Origin: Desulfurococcales archaeon
GTDB taxonomy: Archaea > Thermoproteota > Thermoprotei_A > Sulfolobales > Desulfurococcaceae
NCBI GenBank assembly: GCA_027022365.1
Contig: JALVYU010000026.1
Span: forward strand, 248,001 to 312,000
DNA length: 64,000 nt
Reading direction: 5' to 3'
Shown here: one piece after another, positions 54,520 to 64,000 of the stretch
Layout of the letters: each line of letters begins with the position of its first letter
How positions within the stretch are numbered: position 1 is the stretch's first letter
Made by a program: the position numbers and the translations under genes
The notes under the pieces: generated by a model
Database searches by the model: none
The model's input: the letters and a program-made list of their open reading frames with translations, nothing else
Told to the model about the DNA's origin: nothing

Positions 54520-55524
54520 ATGAAGGCTATGGTTCTGAAGAAACAAGCTCCTATTGAAACCAATCCTCTTAAGCTCATGGATGTGGATACTCCTAGTCCC
54601 AAGGAAGGAGAGGTACTGATAAGGATAAAGGCCTGCGGAGTATGCAGGACTGATCTCCACATCGTCGAGGGCGAACTCCCAGCCGTAAAGCTACCACTGA
54701 TACCCGGACACCAGATAGTTGGAGTTATTGAGGAAGTAGGTGATAACGTGGAGGGGTTGAGGAGGGGGGAACGAGTAGGTATCCCATGGCTCTACTGGTC
54801 CTGCGGTAAATGCAAGTACTGTAGAAGAGGCTTAGAGAACCTCTGCGACAACGCACTATTTACAGGTTATAGCGTTGACGGGGGATACGCTGAATATGTG
54901 GTGGCGCCAGCCGCGTTCGTCCACCCAATGCCTAGAACCCATGACGACCTACACGCGGCACCGCTTCTCTGCGCTGGAGCAGTCGGCTATAGAGCTTTGC
55001 GTCTAACAGGCCTCATTGATAGACGTGAAGGAGTCCTAGGGCTATTCGGGTTCGGGGCATCGGCAAACCTGATGTTAAAGGCCGCTAAAGCCCTTGGGCT
55101 TGAGGTTTACGTGTTCACGCATTCTCCATGGAAAATAGAGTATGCGTTAAAGCTAGGAGCGGACTGGGCTGGAGACACTAGGGAGGTGCCACCGAAAAAA
55201 CTGGATGCAGCAATAGTCTTTGCCCCCGTATCATGGGTTTTCATCGAGGCACTAAAGAAGCTCGATAAAGGTGGGAGAGTTGTCCTCGGAGAAATCTATA
55301 TGACACCAATAGAGAAGCTGGACTATAGTCTCCTCTGGCTCGAAAGAGAGGTAAAGACGACAGCTAACGTAACACGTAGGGATGTACGTGAATTCCTCGA
55401 GTTAGCTGAGAAGCACAGGATCATGCCTGACATAACAATTTATAATCTCAAGGAGGCCAATAAGGCTCTACAAGACCTTAAGAAGGGACGTGTTAAGGGA
55501 ACTGCCGTGCTTAGGATCAGCTAG
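54520..55524 (+). CDS. Zinc-dependent alcohol dehydrogenase
   Basis: 334 residues. 'KACGVCRTDLHIVEG' and 'GHQIVGVIEEVG' give the catalytic zinc site; 'SCGKCKYCRRGLENLC' the structural zinc; 'GLFGFGASANLMLKAAK' the nucleotide-binding site. MDR-type ADH. Ends overlapping the helicase gene's stop by eight bases, convergent. Confidence 0.92.
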   Translation: MKAMVLKKQAPIETNPLKLMDVDTPSPKEGEVLIRIKACGVCRTDLHIVEGELPAVKLPLIPGHQIVGVIEEVGDNVEGLRRGERVGIPWLYWSCGKCKYCRRGLENLCDNALFTGYSVDGGYAEYVVAPAAFVHPMPRTHDDLHAAPLLCAGAVGYRALRLTGLIDRREGVLGLFGFGASANLMLKAAKALGLEVYVFTHSPWKIEYALKLGADWAGDTREVPPKKLDAAIVFAPVSWVFIEALKKLDKGGRVVLGEIYMTPIEKLDYSLLWLEREVKTTANVTRRDVREFLELAEKHRIMPDITIYNLKEANKALQDLKKGRVKGTAVLRIS

Positions 55525-58500
55525 CAATAGCGGACAATAATAGATAGGCGTAATATAATGCCTTAGCGTCCTCTTCTAGATATTTTTCTATTTTCTCACG
55601 CCAAAACCTCGATCTAATCCTTATCTCTGCTTTTTTCAAAGAATCAACTACATCCGGCAGATTCAGCTCAAGTCTCAGTACTCCGGATTCATTAACTATT
55701 GTACGGTAGCTTGAAGGTGATAGATTATTGCGCTTGAGAATATCATTTAGCGTGATGATGTTTTCACCAAGCTCTACTATTCTAGCCAGCATTCTAAGAT
55801 TAGCTGTTCGCAGGAACTTCAGCATAGCATCCCTGTCCGAGATTAGGATTTTGAAATTATCGTATGATATAAGCTCTATTACCCGTGCCTCTATAGATCT
55901 TAGCGTCTCCGGCGGCTTAATATAAGGGACTGGCGGATAAACCTCAGCTCTCGCAACTGATTCCTCGCCGTCAAAGAACGATAAACCAACAACTAGTCTT
56001 GGCAGCTCAGCAGGTGATTCAATGATCTCTGCAATACCAGATAATGCGACAAGCTTTAACGACTTACTGGGCCTTGGTATGGTGATCTCTCTATCCATGA
56101 AAATCGCGCGTATCTTATCTCTCAACAAGATATAGTCTATTACACGTAGACAGACCTGCTTTATTACGCTCCAATCAAATCCCAGCGTGATATAGTCAGC
56201 ATAAGCGATATCATCGATCTCAGACAACAACACCAGGTCCAATTCATCAGGTTGATAATTCTCCACTATCCTCCTAATCCTCTGCCAATCAAGATCCACT
56301 AGTATACCCGCAGCCTCCGGTTCATGTAGGCTGAAATACTTTTTCTCGCCAGCTTTAACCACATCATACATTATTGTTTCAAACGCTATACCCGTCTTCC
56401 TCCTAAGAATTATCATTAGGAAAGACAGAGCTATACGCAGGAGAGTCGCATCCTCCGATTCATCGACATCATAAGAGAAGCCATACGTGTAGTCGCGGTA
56501 CTCGCCCCCGGTGCTCTTGGGCACATATATGTTTCTTCTGTCGTAGACAACCACAGTGTTTCCAGGCATCCTTAGTATTCTCGGCTTCTCGGATCTCAGT
56601 GTCCATATGCATCTGTTTGGGATTTTTCTATAACGGCCAAACCCGTTTGAAGGTGTATATACAACGCATAGCATCTCGGACGATAAGCGGCCGCTAAATA
56701 TGTCTCTGACTATGTCCGGCTTCTCTCCCCATCCCATCTTAATATAACGATACTCTTCCAGAGCGGTGGCCAATGCGTCGTCTTTATAGAATAAACGATA
56801 GCTGATCGGTTCCTCATAGACGGCTTTTACATGCCTCGAACTACGTCCGAATTCTAGTCTTGTCACGATGGCATCGTTACCTATGTCTATACATCCGGGC
56901 TGGAACTTCTCCACGAGATCACAGTGGCCTATCGGCTCGAGGGGCTTTTCCTCACTATTTTCCACTAAATAGCGTTTGATCCCATATGGTGGTGCAAACT
57001 CGTAGAAGTTCATCCTTTCCCATGTCCATTTTAACAGCTTCTCGTTTAGCTTATCTTTTGATAATATTCCTGTCTTGTTTAAAGCTTCCTTCTCCAAGAG
57101 AGTAAGCTCCTCATTAATCCAAGGAGATATTAATTTGAGTAGGCCTGTGAAGAGATGCATATATAGATTCCTGGGATTGACCAGAGTTCTCTCTACTCCT
57201 AGAGACAACCATTTATTCAATGTCTCTATTCCTTTCGTAAGAAGTTCTCTATCCCATCTAAGAATGGGAATTATTATTGACTCTGTGAACGGTATATTCG
57301 TCCTACGACCTTTACGTCCTTCACGTTGTCTAAATTCACGTACTTCGTCGGGTAGACCGACATGCACTATTCTGGCCACAACACCTATATCGATTCCTTG
57401 AGTCAATGTTCTTGGAGAAACTATTACCTTTACTCTTCCGTTTCGGGCATCATCTTCTATCTTCTCCCTAATAGCCTTGGGGACCAAGTGGTGATGAGAC
57501 GCTATTGGCGCGTTTTCACCATATCTAGATTTGATTGTTCTAACTATTTCCTCAGCCGAGTTAATACCTCTCGTGAATACCAGCGTGACATATTCATCGT
57601 CGAGATATCTCGATATTATCTCGGGGATATCAACAGATATGTTAGGGACATCTAGTCCGTAGGAGGCTTGGAGATAGGCAATGATCTTGTATGGGTCTTT
57701 CTTGAAGTACTCGTAGTTGTCTATGGCTTTAAGTATCTGTTCGTCGTCGATCAATATTTTGTTCTTGAAAACTTGTTCTCTTATCTTATTCCATACTTTC
57801 TTGAGATCCTTACCCAGAACTATAATGATCCTGTTCTCGACATGGAATGGTTTACCCTCAATAACCTTATAGTTTCTCCCTGTCATCTCCCTTAGGTATT
57901 GTCCTAGATCATCCGGATTAGAGAGTGTTGCTGTCAGTATGCATACTTGTATCTTCTTTTGACTAACGTAGGAGATGAACCATAATATTCCGAGTAGGAG
58001 TGCAATAGATCTTGGACCATAAAAGTCCATTTCATCTATAATGACTAGATCTATATTGGTTAAATAATTATACAATATACTGGAAGATGTTGATATTGAT
58101 GCCTTCTTGATATCGTGCATGAGAAACGCCGGATTAGTTATGATAATGTTTGCTGATTCTACCCGATTTCTCAGTCCTTTCATACCGGTTTCACGGATTA
58201 TCTCGTGTTTCTTGACGCTATCCAGCTGCAATGCTTTGGCTCCAATGGTTGAAACATATTTTGATATTCTCCTTATTTGGTCGTTTGCGAGAGCGAGAGT
58301 AGGATAAATAACTATTGCCCGATATCCTGGGTTCTCACTTGTTTTTCTTAGGAAATAAAGAACCCATGCTTCGGTTTTTCCACTGCCAGTCCCTGATCTG
58401 AGGATCACGTTGAATCCATTCTTGAGAGAATCATATGCTTCGAGCTGGTGCTTATAAAGTTTCATAGAACCGATCTCGAGGCTGGAAAGTTCATTAATTA

Positions 58501-58606
58501 TGTCCATAAATCTGAGAGGTACTTTCTCCGGGATCTCCGGTGGTTGTTTATGATAGTATATTTCATATCCCATGTCTAGAAGTATTTTTCGTGAATCAAG
58601 AGGCAT
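55517..58606 (-). CDS. Large superfamily 2 helicase
   Basis: 1029 residues. Motif I 'LRSGTGSGKTEAWVLYFLR', motif II 'DLVIIDEMDFYGPRSIAL' (DEMD), 'CILTATLSNPDD' (motif III), 'YVTLVFTRGINSAEEIV' (motif IV), 'VIVSPRTLTQGIDIGVVARI' and motif VI 'FRQREGRKGRR'. A long C-terminal half (about 480 residues) of unknown fold with four or five segments. Similar to Lhr/YprA-type DNA helicases, but the family is not certain. Last gene of an operon with two VWA proteins and an RHH/PIN-like protein. Confidence 0.85.
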   Translation of the reverse strand: MPLDSRKILLDMGYEIYYHKQPPEIPEKVPLRFMDIINELSSLEIGSMKLYKHQLEAYDSLKNGFNVILRSGTGSGKTEAWVLYFLRKTSENPGYRAIVIYPTLALANDQIRRISKYVSTIGAKALQLDSVKKHEIIRETGMKGLRNRVESANIIITNPAFLMHDIKKASISTSSSILYNYLTNIDLVIIDEMDFYGPRSIALLLGILWFISYVSQKKIQVCILTATLSNPDDLGQYLREMTGRNYKVIEGKPFHVENRIIIVLGKDLKKVWNKIREQVFKNKILIDDEQILKAIDNYEYFKKDPYKIIAYLQASYGLDVPNISVDIPEIISRYLDDEYVTLVFTRGINSAEEIVRTIKSRYGENAPIASHHHLVPKAIREKIEDDARNGRVKVIVSPRTLTQGIDIGVVARIVHVGLPDEVREFRQREGRKGRRTNIPFTESIIIPILRWDRELLTKGIETLNKWLSLGVERTLVNPRNLYMHLFTGLLKLISPWINEELTLLEKEALNKTGILSKDKLNEKLLKWTWERMNFYEFAPPYGIKRYLVENSEEKPLEPIGHCDLVEKFQPGCIDIGNDAIVTRLEFGRSSRHVKAVYEEPISYRLFYKDDALATALEEYRYIKMGWGEKPDIVRDIFSGRLSSEMLCVVYTPSNGFGRYRKIPNRCIWTLRSEKPRILRMPGNTVVVYDRRNIYVPKSTGGEYRDYTYGFSYDVDESEDATLLRIALSFLMIILRRKTGIAFETIMYDVVKAGEKKYFSLHEPEAAGILVDLDWQRIRRIVENYQPDELDLVLLSEIDDIAYADYITLGFDWSVIKQVCLRVIDYILLRDKIRAIFMDREITIPRPSKSLKLVALSGIAEIIESPAELPRLVVGLSFFDGEESVARAEVYPPVPYIKPPETLRSIEARVIELISYDNFKILISDRDAMLKFLRTANLRMLARIVELGENIITLNDILKRNNLSPSSYRTIVNESGVLRLELNLPDVVDSLKKAEIRIRSRFWREKIEKYLEEDAKALYYAYLLLSAIAS

Positions 58607-58632
58607 GGATCCACCCTGTCAAAATTATGTAA

Positions 58633-59139
58633 TCATATGATTTTCCTTAGATATTTTATCAAGGAACCTTTTCTTAAAATACTCACTTCTTTAGCGATAT
58701 TATTTGATAACCATTTCGGCCTCCTACTACTGGTTGTGAATATGTAATAGTTTAGACCATCAATAGATCGGGCATATACTATAGCGTCTGCTAATGATAT
58801 TTTAGGCTTGGACGAGAAACTAGCCGTCAAAAATAATATTCTACGGCTGGAAATAGGTTCGTATAGATCCTCGAGCATTTCGATTGCCTCGTAAAGAGCT
58901 AGCGCAGGCTCAGCCGGGTGTTGAAGCAGTGGAATATTACGTATGTCGCCAAGCAATTTATCAACAGCACTGGTCTCGACCAGGTCTATGAGGGGTAATG
59001 GCTCCTTACCGTACAGTACTACACCCATCCTGGCAAACTGGTTCTTCGAGACAAGTGCATAAGTATTCTGTAGAAATTCGATTGTTAACTCTAGATCAGA
59101 TGATTTAGTCCACTCGAGAGCCAATACTATGTCAATCAT
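58633..59139 (-). CDS. VWA-like protein lacking the MIDAS motif
   Basis: 168 residues. Predicted alternating strands and helices ('IDIVLALEWTKSSDLELTIE', 'RILFLTASFSSKPKISL') fit a von Willebrand A fold, but DxSxS is replaced by 'ALEWTKSS'. Overlaps the previous VWA gene by eight bases. Probably a structural partner. Confidence 0.6.
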   Translation of the reverse strand: MIDIVLALEWTKSSDLELTIEFLQNTYALVSKNQFARMGVVLYGKEPLPLIDLVETSAVDKLLGDIRNIPLLQHPAEPALALYEAIEMLEDLYEPISSRRILFLTASFSSKPKISLADAIVYARSIDGLNYYIFTTSSRRPKWLSNNIAKEVSILRKGSLIKYLRKII

Positions 59140-59704
59140 ACTGTTTACCCGTAATATGTTCTACCGTGTTTTTGAGAACGGAATAAAGCTCTGCCTTTGT
59201 CTCGACAGTATGCATTGTGCCACCCGTGTTTTTTACGGCTTGTTCTACTAATAATAGATCGTTCTCTCTTATCCTACCGAGACATACTATATTTAGTCTT
59301 ACCGAAGAGTTTTTAGCATAAATTGAGGCTACATCTAGAGGAATCCCCATGTTGAACCCGCCATCCGTTATCATTATAACATCCTTACTGCCATGTACTC
59401 TACGTAGAATTTTCACTGAAACTATCACGCCATCACCTGGTGCACTACCTTCACCCATTATCCTTAGCCTTGACAAAGCATCTAGAGCGAGGCTATAGTC
59501 TCTTGTAGGATTTAGGATAGGATATGCTTTGCCGAAGAAAACAGTCATACCTATTCTAACAGGTATACTGGTCTTTTTAAGTAGCTTCACAACTATATAA
59601 TCAACAGCGTCTCTTACAGCAACTAGCTTATTGGGTGTTAGATCGTTATAGGATTTCCTCATACTTAATGAGGTATCCAGTAGAAACACCATGTTATGTG
59701 CCAA
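59132..59704 (-). CDS. VWA-domain protein with intact MIDAS
   Basis: 190 residues. 'MVFLLDTSLSMRKSYNDL' is a perfect MIDAS (DxSxS); 'GMTVFFGKAYPILNPTRDYS' and 'DVIMITDGGFNMGIPLDVA' complete the VWA fold. Binds partners through a divalent metal. Starts overlapping the RHH/PIN-like gene by 11 bases. Confidence 0.88.
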   Translation of the reverse strand: MAHNMVFLLDTSLSMRKSYNDLTPNKLVAVRDAVDYIVVKLLKKTSIPVRIGMTVFFGKAYPILNPTRDYSLALDALSRLRIMGEGSAPGDGVIVSVKILRRVHGSKDVIMITDGGFNMGIPLDVASIYAKNSSVRLNIVCLGRIRENDLLLVEQAVKNTGGTMHTVETKAELYSVLKNTVEHITGKQYD

Positions 59705-60470
59705 CTTCTAGCACCCTGGCGACATCCTCGTGAATTATTGTTGGAAACGACTTTAATCCAAACAATATGGTTCTAAGCTTATCATCGTCTATTTCGTTTC
59801 TAAGTGTCATGAGAATGGATAGGAGACTACATGTTCTGACCCCATATTCGCTGGCTATAAGTCGTGTTCTCATATCCTCAGTCATATAAACGATTCTTTT
59901 GCTACTCCTCGCATAAGCTATAGCTATTGCTTCATGAAGAGTTATTTTGACCTTGGGTGTTATATGTATGCGACGAGGTTTCTCCACGAACTTAACTATT
60001 CCCCTCATTTTAACCGAATAATATAGTCTCGGATACATTATTGTCTCGAGTATTGTTTCAGCCGATATTGGGGCAAAGAACTGGTATCCGTCCAGCGCCA
60101 GTTTCTCAAAGTATTCCTGAATGTCATAGGTGTATATAAGGTATATCGTTAAGGGATCAACAACATATATTTCATCAGTCGTCATCCTCATTATTTCATC
60201 GACGCTGTTAACTCCAACTAATGGTATAATGCCCTTTGAGATCATGTAGTCCGACATTTCGGGAAAAGATAGCTCTGCAAAATATGCTGCATATTGAAAA
60301 CTAGTTTTCTCGTTAACATAAAGTTTTATTGATAGCTCTTTGAGATCTATCTCCTTCAATAGTCTCCTAACAGCATCTCTAACAGCTTCACTTAAGCTAG
60401 AATACAATCCGAGTTCTACTAGTCTTCTCAGCTTTTCTTCAAGTACTCCAGTAAGTTCTACATCTACCAT
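59694..60470 (-). CDS. RHH-PIN-like protein
   Basis: 258 residues. Residues 1-40 form a ribbon-helix-helix ('SSLSEAVRDAVRRLLKEI'); residues about 95-220 look like a PIN-type domain, with 'IYVVDPLTIYLI' (Asp), 'LHEAIAIAYARSSKRIVYMT' (Glu/Asp) and 'EDMRTRLIASEYGVRTCSLL'. First gene of the helicase operon. It may be a nuclease or an inactive version; the catalytic set is only partly visible. Confidence 0.62.
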   Translation of the reverse strand: MVDVELTGVLEEKLRRLVELGLYSSLSEAVRDAVRRLLKEIDLKELSIKLYVNEKTSFQYAAYFAELSFPEMSDYMISKGIIPLVGVNSVDEIMRMTTDEIYVVDPLTIYLIYTYDIQEYFEKLALDGYQFFAPISAETILETIMYPRLYYSVKMRGIVKFVEKPRRIHITPKVKITLHEAIAIAYARSSKRIVYMTEDMRTRLIASEYGVRTCSLLSILMTLRNEIDDDKLRTILFGLKSFPTIIHEDVARVLEVGT

Positions 60471-60619
60471 GTTGACACTCTCAGCAATCAGTTATTAGTA
60501 ATATATGGGTATTCATCATCAAATCCCAAATATCGAGAATTCTCCTCTATATTTCCTTGCTACAATAAATAATTGTTTTCAAAAAATATTTTGTTTTAGT
60601 TATAAAATTCTTACAATTT

Positions 60620-63600
60620 TTACTTTGTCGGTACTATATACAGTACTACCGGCACATATGCAGGAGCTATTAGTAGGAATGATCTATATCCTAGCATTGT
60701 GTAGCCTACTATGTACTGATAATATCCAGGCAATTCTATCAGCATAACGGCTATCGATGTTTCATTCGCCTTAACTGTGACTGGTATCTTCTGGTAGTTT
60801 CCGAAACCTGTAATAGGTGGCGTCGATACTACTGCGTCGCCCTGCTCAGTTATGGTCATTATCGGTGCATAGCTTAGGGCATAGCTACCCCATATTGTTA
60901 TGTTTGCTTTACCTGTTCCATTGATGACTGGTATTACTACTGCGCCGACCTTCGGATTTATCGATGCACGGATCGGTATTATCTCTACCTGTATGTTCTC
61001 GGGATACTGTTTAGACGCTCCTATCAAGGTGTTTCTAATAACTACCCAGTATGTTCCAAGCACGGGTGTTGGTGCAAACACAGCTGATTGTGTGTCTGAT
61101 GGTGTATCAAAGTGTGTGCCCCATCCGGAACTGCCATGGATGAACCAGCTGAACTTACCAGCTATCACTGAGCCGTAGAAGAATGAAAGCGGCGGTCCTG
61201 CGAGTACGTATGGCGTGTAATAGCCTGCCACGAATAAGTCGATGTTGGTGTTGCTGTCTTTCCACATAACTTTAACGATTAATCCTACAACGCTGGGATC
61301 ATCAACGTCTACTGGGAATATTCTCCAGTCACCGCTCTCGTATCTCCAAGACCAGTCGAAGGGTCCCGCCACGTAGTAGTTATTGTATAACGTCTCGTTA
61401 TGTGTTGAAGTGAGTATTAGTCCTGGTGTGTTCGGTGTAATTGCTGCCTTAACAACTATTGATACCGGTACAAGTACGGGTTTATTGCCTCCACATACGA
61501 TCACGTATCCCTGGTAAATTCCGGGCTTTGCGTCTGATGGTACCTTTACCGTTACAGTCACGTTGCCTGGACTCACTTGTCCTGATGGTAGGGTTATCCA
61601 GTTCCATGGAATCCTAGACGCCTGTATGAGATCTAGTCTGAACGGTATAATGCCGTAGCCGTAGACATAATAGTAGGTATTAGAGAATACTCGTATGTCC
61701 AGCAACAATGATTGCTCGGCGTTCGCTGGTAGTTTTCCTAGGTATTCCTTGAGGTAGCTTAGTATGTTTTCGACCTTCGCATTGGGGTCTCCGAAGGCTA
61801 CGTGCCAGACGTTCGCATAGCGTATATCATAGTTTATACGTGCTGTTTCGTTGAGCTCTATCTTCTTGTCTCCGTTCAAGTCTATCCAATAATGAAGATC
61901 TAATCCCGCGATAATCCATGGCAGGTACTGTCCTTTTCTTCCAAGCGGGTCGTAGACACTATATGGTATGCTTGCAACGAATTCTACGAAGTCCTTGTTC
62001 TCCCACGCCTCCTTATTTACGGGTATCAATATATGAGTTATTGCAGGGTATGATAAATTCAGGTAGAGTACATCACCTTTTACAGCTACCATCAAGTCCT
62101 TCAAAGGCACCGCACCAGCAGGGGTAAACGCTATTGCATCGTTTAGATCAAGATACTTCAGTAGATCCTCTCTCACAGCCTGGTACCTAACAGCCTTCAG
62201 CGTGTATTGGCCTTTACCATTGATGGTCAATGTAATGTTCTTTGTTTCTCCAGGGTATAGCGGCCCAGTGTAGATCTGTGTATCGCCGACAGGCTTGATC
62301 GTCAGGTTCAGGTCGTGGTAGTCCATGTATGGTAGCTCATTGTAAAAAGTATCGTAGCTATAGACTACTGGTACCCCGCCGCTCACTATTGTCTTCACAG
62401 CCGTGTATACGTCTACTTGTCCCGAGCCCTGCGTGAATGGATCATAGCCTAAGTCTTTGGCTGTGCTCTTCAATAATGCTTTAACATATGTTGGTGTTGG
62501 TAGCTTACCGTATTTTTCTAGATAGGCTTGTAGAATCAATGCTATGCTCCCAGCAGTCATTGGTGTTGCTTCGCTTGTTCCTCCGAATAGATCATATGCT
62601 CCCAGCCCGTTTCCTAATCCAAAGTGCCACGGCGCTGGCGCCCATGCGAAGCTACCGATGTTTACTACGTCGGGCTTCGCTACCCCCATATCGGTTGGTC
62701 CGCGGTCACTCCAGCTGACAACCTCTCCTCCAGGTGCTGGTAGGTAGCCGTATAGCGGCCTATAGGCGAAGAGCGTTGATGCTCCTACGCTTATCACCAG
62801 ACTCGCCGCGCCAGGTATTGTAGCGGTGCCGTATCCTGGTCCTCCATTACCCATTGCGAACACTATTATCGTCCCCGTCTCCGATACTAGGTAGTTTACT
62901 AGGAGGCTGTTGGGATCCATTCCTGACGCGAAGCCCACTATGCCTATGTAGCTCATGCCCCAGCTATTGCTTATTATGTTGGCCTTGTGCTCGCCTGTGT
63001 ACTGCCAGTTCCACGGCATGTTGTTGATTGCTGAGAATCCTGACCAGAAGAACTCTGCTGTGAAAGCGTTTATCAGGTATCCTGGAGTCGACGCTATCTT
63101 GGCGTCGGGCGCTATGCCCTTTAGATGGAATACGCCATAGCCTAGGTTGTATGCTACTCTTCCACGGCTGGCTATTACTGATGCGCAGCTGGTACCGTGT
63201 CCTAGCCAGTCATAGGCTATGTCAACATAGTTGCCATTGGTATCTAGTCCTGGCAGTATGACCGCGTTGAACTCCCAGTCCTTGTCCCACCCGTATTCCT
63301 TGGTGTAGCCTGTTAGTATTCCTAGCCAGTCGTACACCCATCCAGCCAGTTCTCCAGCGCTGAAGTCATTCACGCCGTCGCCGTTGAAGTCGCGTGCCAT
63401 GACCTCTTGGCCGTAGTAGGCCGGTTTTTCATCAGCGAAGCTATAGTCTTCCCATGCCGGGTTAGGTGCTGGGGCTATGCCTGCCTCGTGTAGAACATAC
63501 ATTATGTAATAGTATGTTGTTGATAGGTCGGCGTAGACAGTGTCGTATTTACCATCATCATTGGTGTCGGCTAGTATAATGGGTATAGTGTACTGTAGTA

Positions 63601-64000
63601 TTCCTGACGCTCCGTAGTGCGGGTATACTGTTTGTACAGCTATTCCAAACTTGAACACGTTGTCCTTGCTATGTATGTTTCCTACATAGAATGTGCTTAG
63701 GGGAAACGAAGCCGAATATACATGGCCGGAGGGCGATATGTAGAGCACCCATCCATAATCTGTTTCACCTATTGTTCCAGGCCAGCTGAAGAAGGTTACC
63801 GGCAACTGTACTTTCAGTGTCCCATTATCATCGATTGCTTGGCTCAGTGTCAGGGTTAGCCCTAGCTCATCGGCATCAAAGATCATGGGTACTCCATTAG
63901 ATGTCCTAGCTATAGCATCCACACCTAGATCAGATATACCAAAATCAACGCCAGTATCGACAACGGCTACCGTTATCCCTTTACCAGTAATGTTGTACCG
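60620..64000 (-). CDS. Large secreted S8 subtilisin-like protease (5' end missing)
   Basis: At least 1127 residues in the window; the frame is open to the right edge. Catalytic triad: Asp in 'VAVVDTGVD' (codon 63956-63958), His in 'WLGHGTSCASV' (63197-63199), Ser in 'GGTSEATPMTAGS' (62573-62575); oxyanion Asn in 'AMGNGG'. The sequence between Asp and His (about 250 residues) is a long insertion, as in pyrolysin/STABLE-like proteases. A C-terminal part of about 650 residues holds beta-sandwich repeats. Surface or secreted protease; perhaps tied to an S-layer. Confidence 0.94.
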   Translation of the reverse strand, partial: RYNITGKGITVAVVDTGVDFGISDLGVDAIARTSNGVPMIFDADELGLTLTLSQAIDDNGTLKVQLPVTFFSWPGTIGETDYGWVLYISPSGHVYSASFPLSTFYVGNIHSKDNVFKFGIAVQTVYPHYGASGILQYTIPIILADTNDDGKYDTVYADLSTTYYYIMYVLHEAGIAPAPNPAWEDYSFADEKPAYYGQEVMARDFNGDGVNDFSAGELAGWVYDWLGILTGYTKEYGWDKDWEFNAVILPGLDTNGNYVDIAYDWLGHGTSCASVIASRGRVAYNLGYGVFHLKGIAPDAKIASTPGYLINAFTAEFFWSGFSAINNMPWNWQYTGEHKANIISNSWGMSYIGIVGFASGMDPNSLLVNYLVSETGTIIVFAMGNGGPGYGTATIPGAASLVISVGASTLFAYRPLYGYLPAPGGEVVSWSDRGPTDMGVAKPDVVNIGSFAWAPAPWHFGLGNGLGAYDLFGGTSEATPMTAGSIALILQAYLEKYGKLPTPTYVKALLKSTAKDLGYDPFTQGSGQVDVYTAVKTIVSGGVPVVYSYDTFYNELPYMDYHDLNLTIKPVGDTQIYTGPLYPGETKNITLTINGKGQYTLKAVRYQAVREDLLKYLDLNDAIAFTPAGAVPLKDLMVAVKGDVLYLNLSYPAITHILIPVNKEAWENKDFVEFVASIPYSVYDPLGRKGQYLPWIIAGLDLHYWIDLNGDKKIELNETARINYDIRYANVWHVAFGDPNAKVENILSYLKEYLGKLPANAEQSLLLDIRVFSNTYYYVYGYGIIPFRLDLIQASRIPWNWITLPSGQVSPGNVTVTVKVPSDAKPGIYQGYVIVCGGNKPVLVPVSIVVKAAITPNTPGLILTSTHNETLYNNYYVAGPFDWSWRYESGDWRIFPVDVDDPSVVGLIVKVMWKDSNTNIDLFVAGYYTPYVLAGPPLSFFYGSVIAGKFSWFIHGSSGWGTHFDTPSDTQSAVFAPTPVLGTYWVVIRNTLIGASKQYPENIQVEIIPIRASINPKVGAVVIPVINGTGKANITIWGSYALSYAPIMTITEQGDAVVSTPPITGFGNYQKIPVTVKANETSIAVMLIELPGYYQYIVGYTMLGYRSFLLIAPAYVPVVLYIVPTK

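Overview
The window reads as the chromosome of a hyperthermophilic crenarchaeote (Thermoproteota), most likely a member of the Desulfurococcales; I cannot fix the genus. The grounds are the archaeal translation set (P1-P0-L1-L11-Spt5-SecE, aIF1A, aIF2-beta, aIF6, eL31-eL39-PDCD5-S19e, Rio1, Nmd3, RNase P Rpp21), archaeal TATA boxes, short and non-canonical tRNA introns, crenarchaeal-type pilus and surface proteins, and a large secreted subtilase.

Layout. (1) 1-3.9 kb: end of a membrane protein, a VirB4/HerA-like ATPase and a TadA/VirB11-like ATPase, tightly coupled and resembling a DNA-transfer or pilus engine. (2) 3.9-11.8 kb: an accessory block with two cell-surface proteins, an AbrB-type regulator, a four-gene cassette (ParB-DUF488 fusion, zinc protein, 294-aa protein of unknown function, PD-(D/E)XK-like nuclease) and small or broken reading frames. 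(3) 11.8-19.1 kb: a type IV pilus-like locus with two TadC-like platform proteins, a pilin interrupted by a perfect 40-bp palindrome, a secreted Ig-like protein and a large pilin-like protein, plus a DUF3800 gene and a twin-hairpin RNA candidate. (4) 19.1-24.1 kb: a transglutaminase-like protein, an AbrB protein, decayed helicase and integrase genes (relic of a mobile element) and two membrane-anchored proteins. (5) 24.6-47.2 kb: housekeeping genes: an Asp/Asn-tRNA-synthetase-like enzyme, tRNA-Val, tRNA-Trp, tRNA-Arg, a translation and ribosome-maturation operon, a methylthiotransferase, a Trk potassium operon with an MscS-like channel, alaS, and ribosomal protein operons. (6) 47.3-53.4 kb: deoxynucleotide synthesis (nrdD with intein, nrdG, thyX, dcd) and a peroxiredoxin. 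(7) 53.4-64 kb: tRNA-Glu with an unusual intron, an alcohol dehydrogenase, an operon of helicase, two VWA proteins and an RHH/PIN-like protein, and a giant S8 protease running off the right edge.

Most notable signals: the ParB-DUF488 nuclease cassette and the helicase-VWA-VWA-RHH/PIN operon are the two best candidates for undescribed systems. The pilin palindrome, the AUC in place of the P1 start codon, the 130-bp identical tails of the P0 and P1 genes, the tRNA-Trp intron that looks like a cis-acting 2'-O-methylation guide, and the twin hairpins are sequence-level oddities worth checking. All functions are inferred from reading the sequence; no searches were run.
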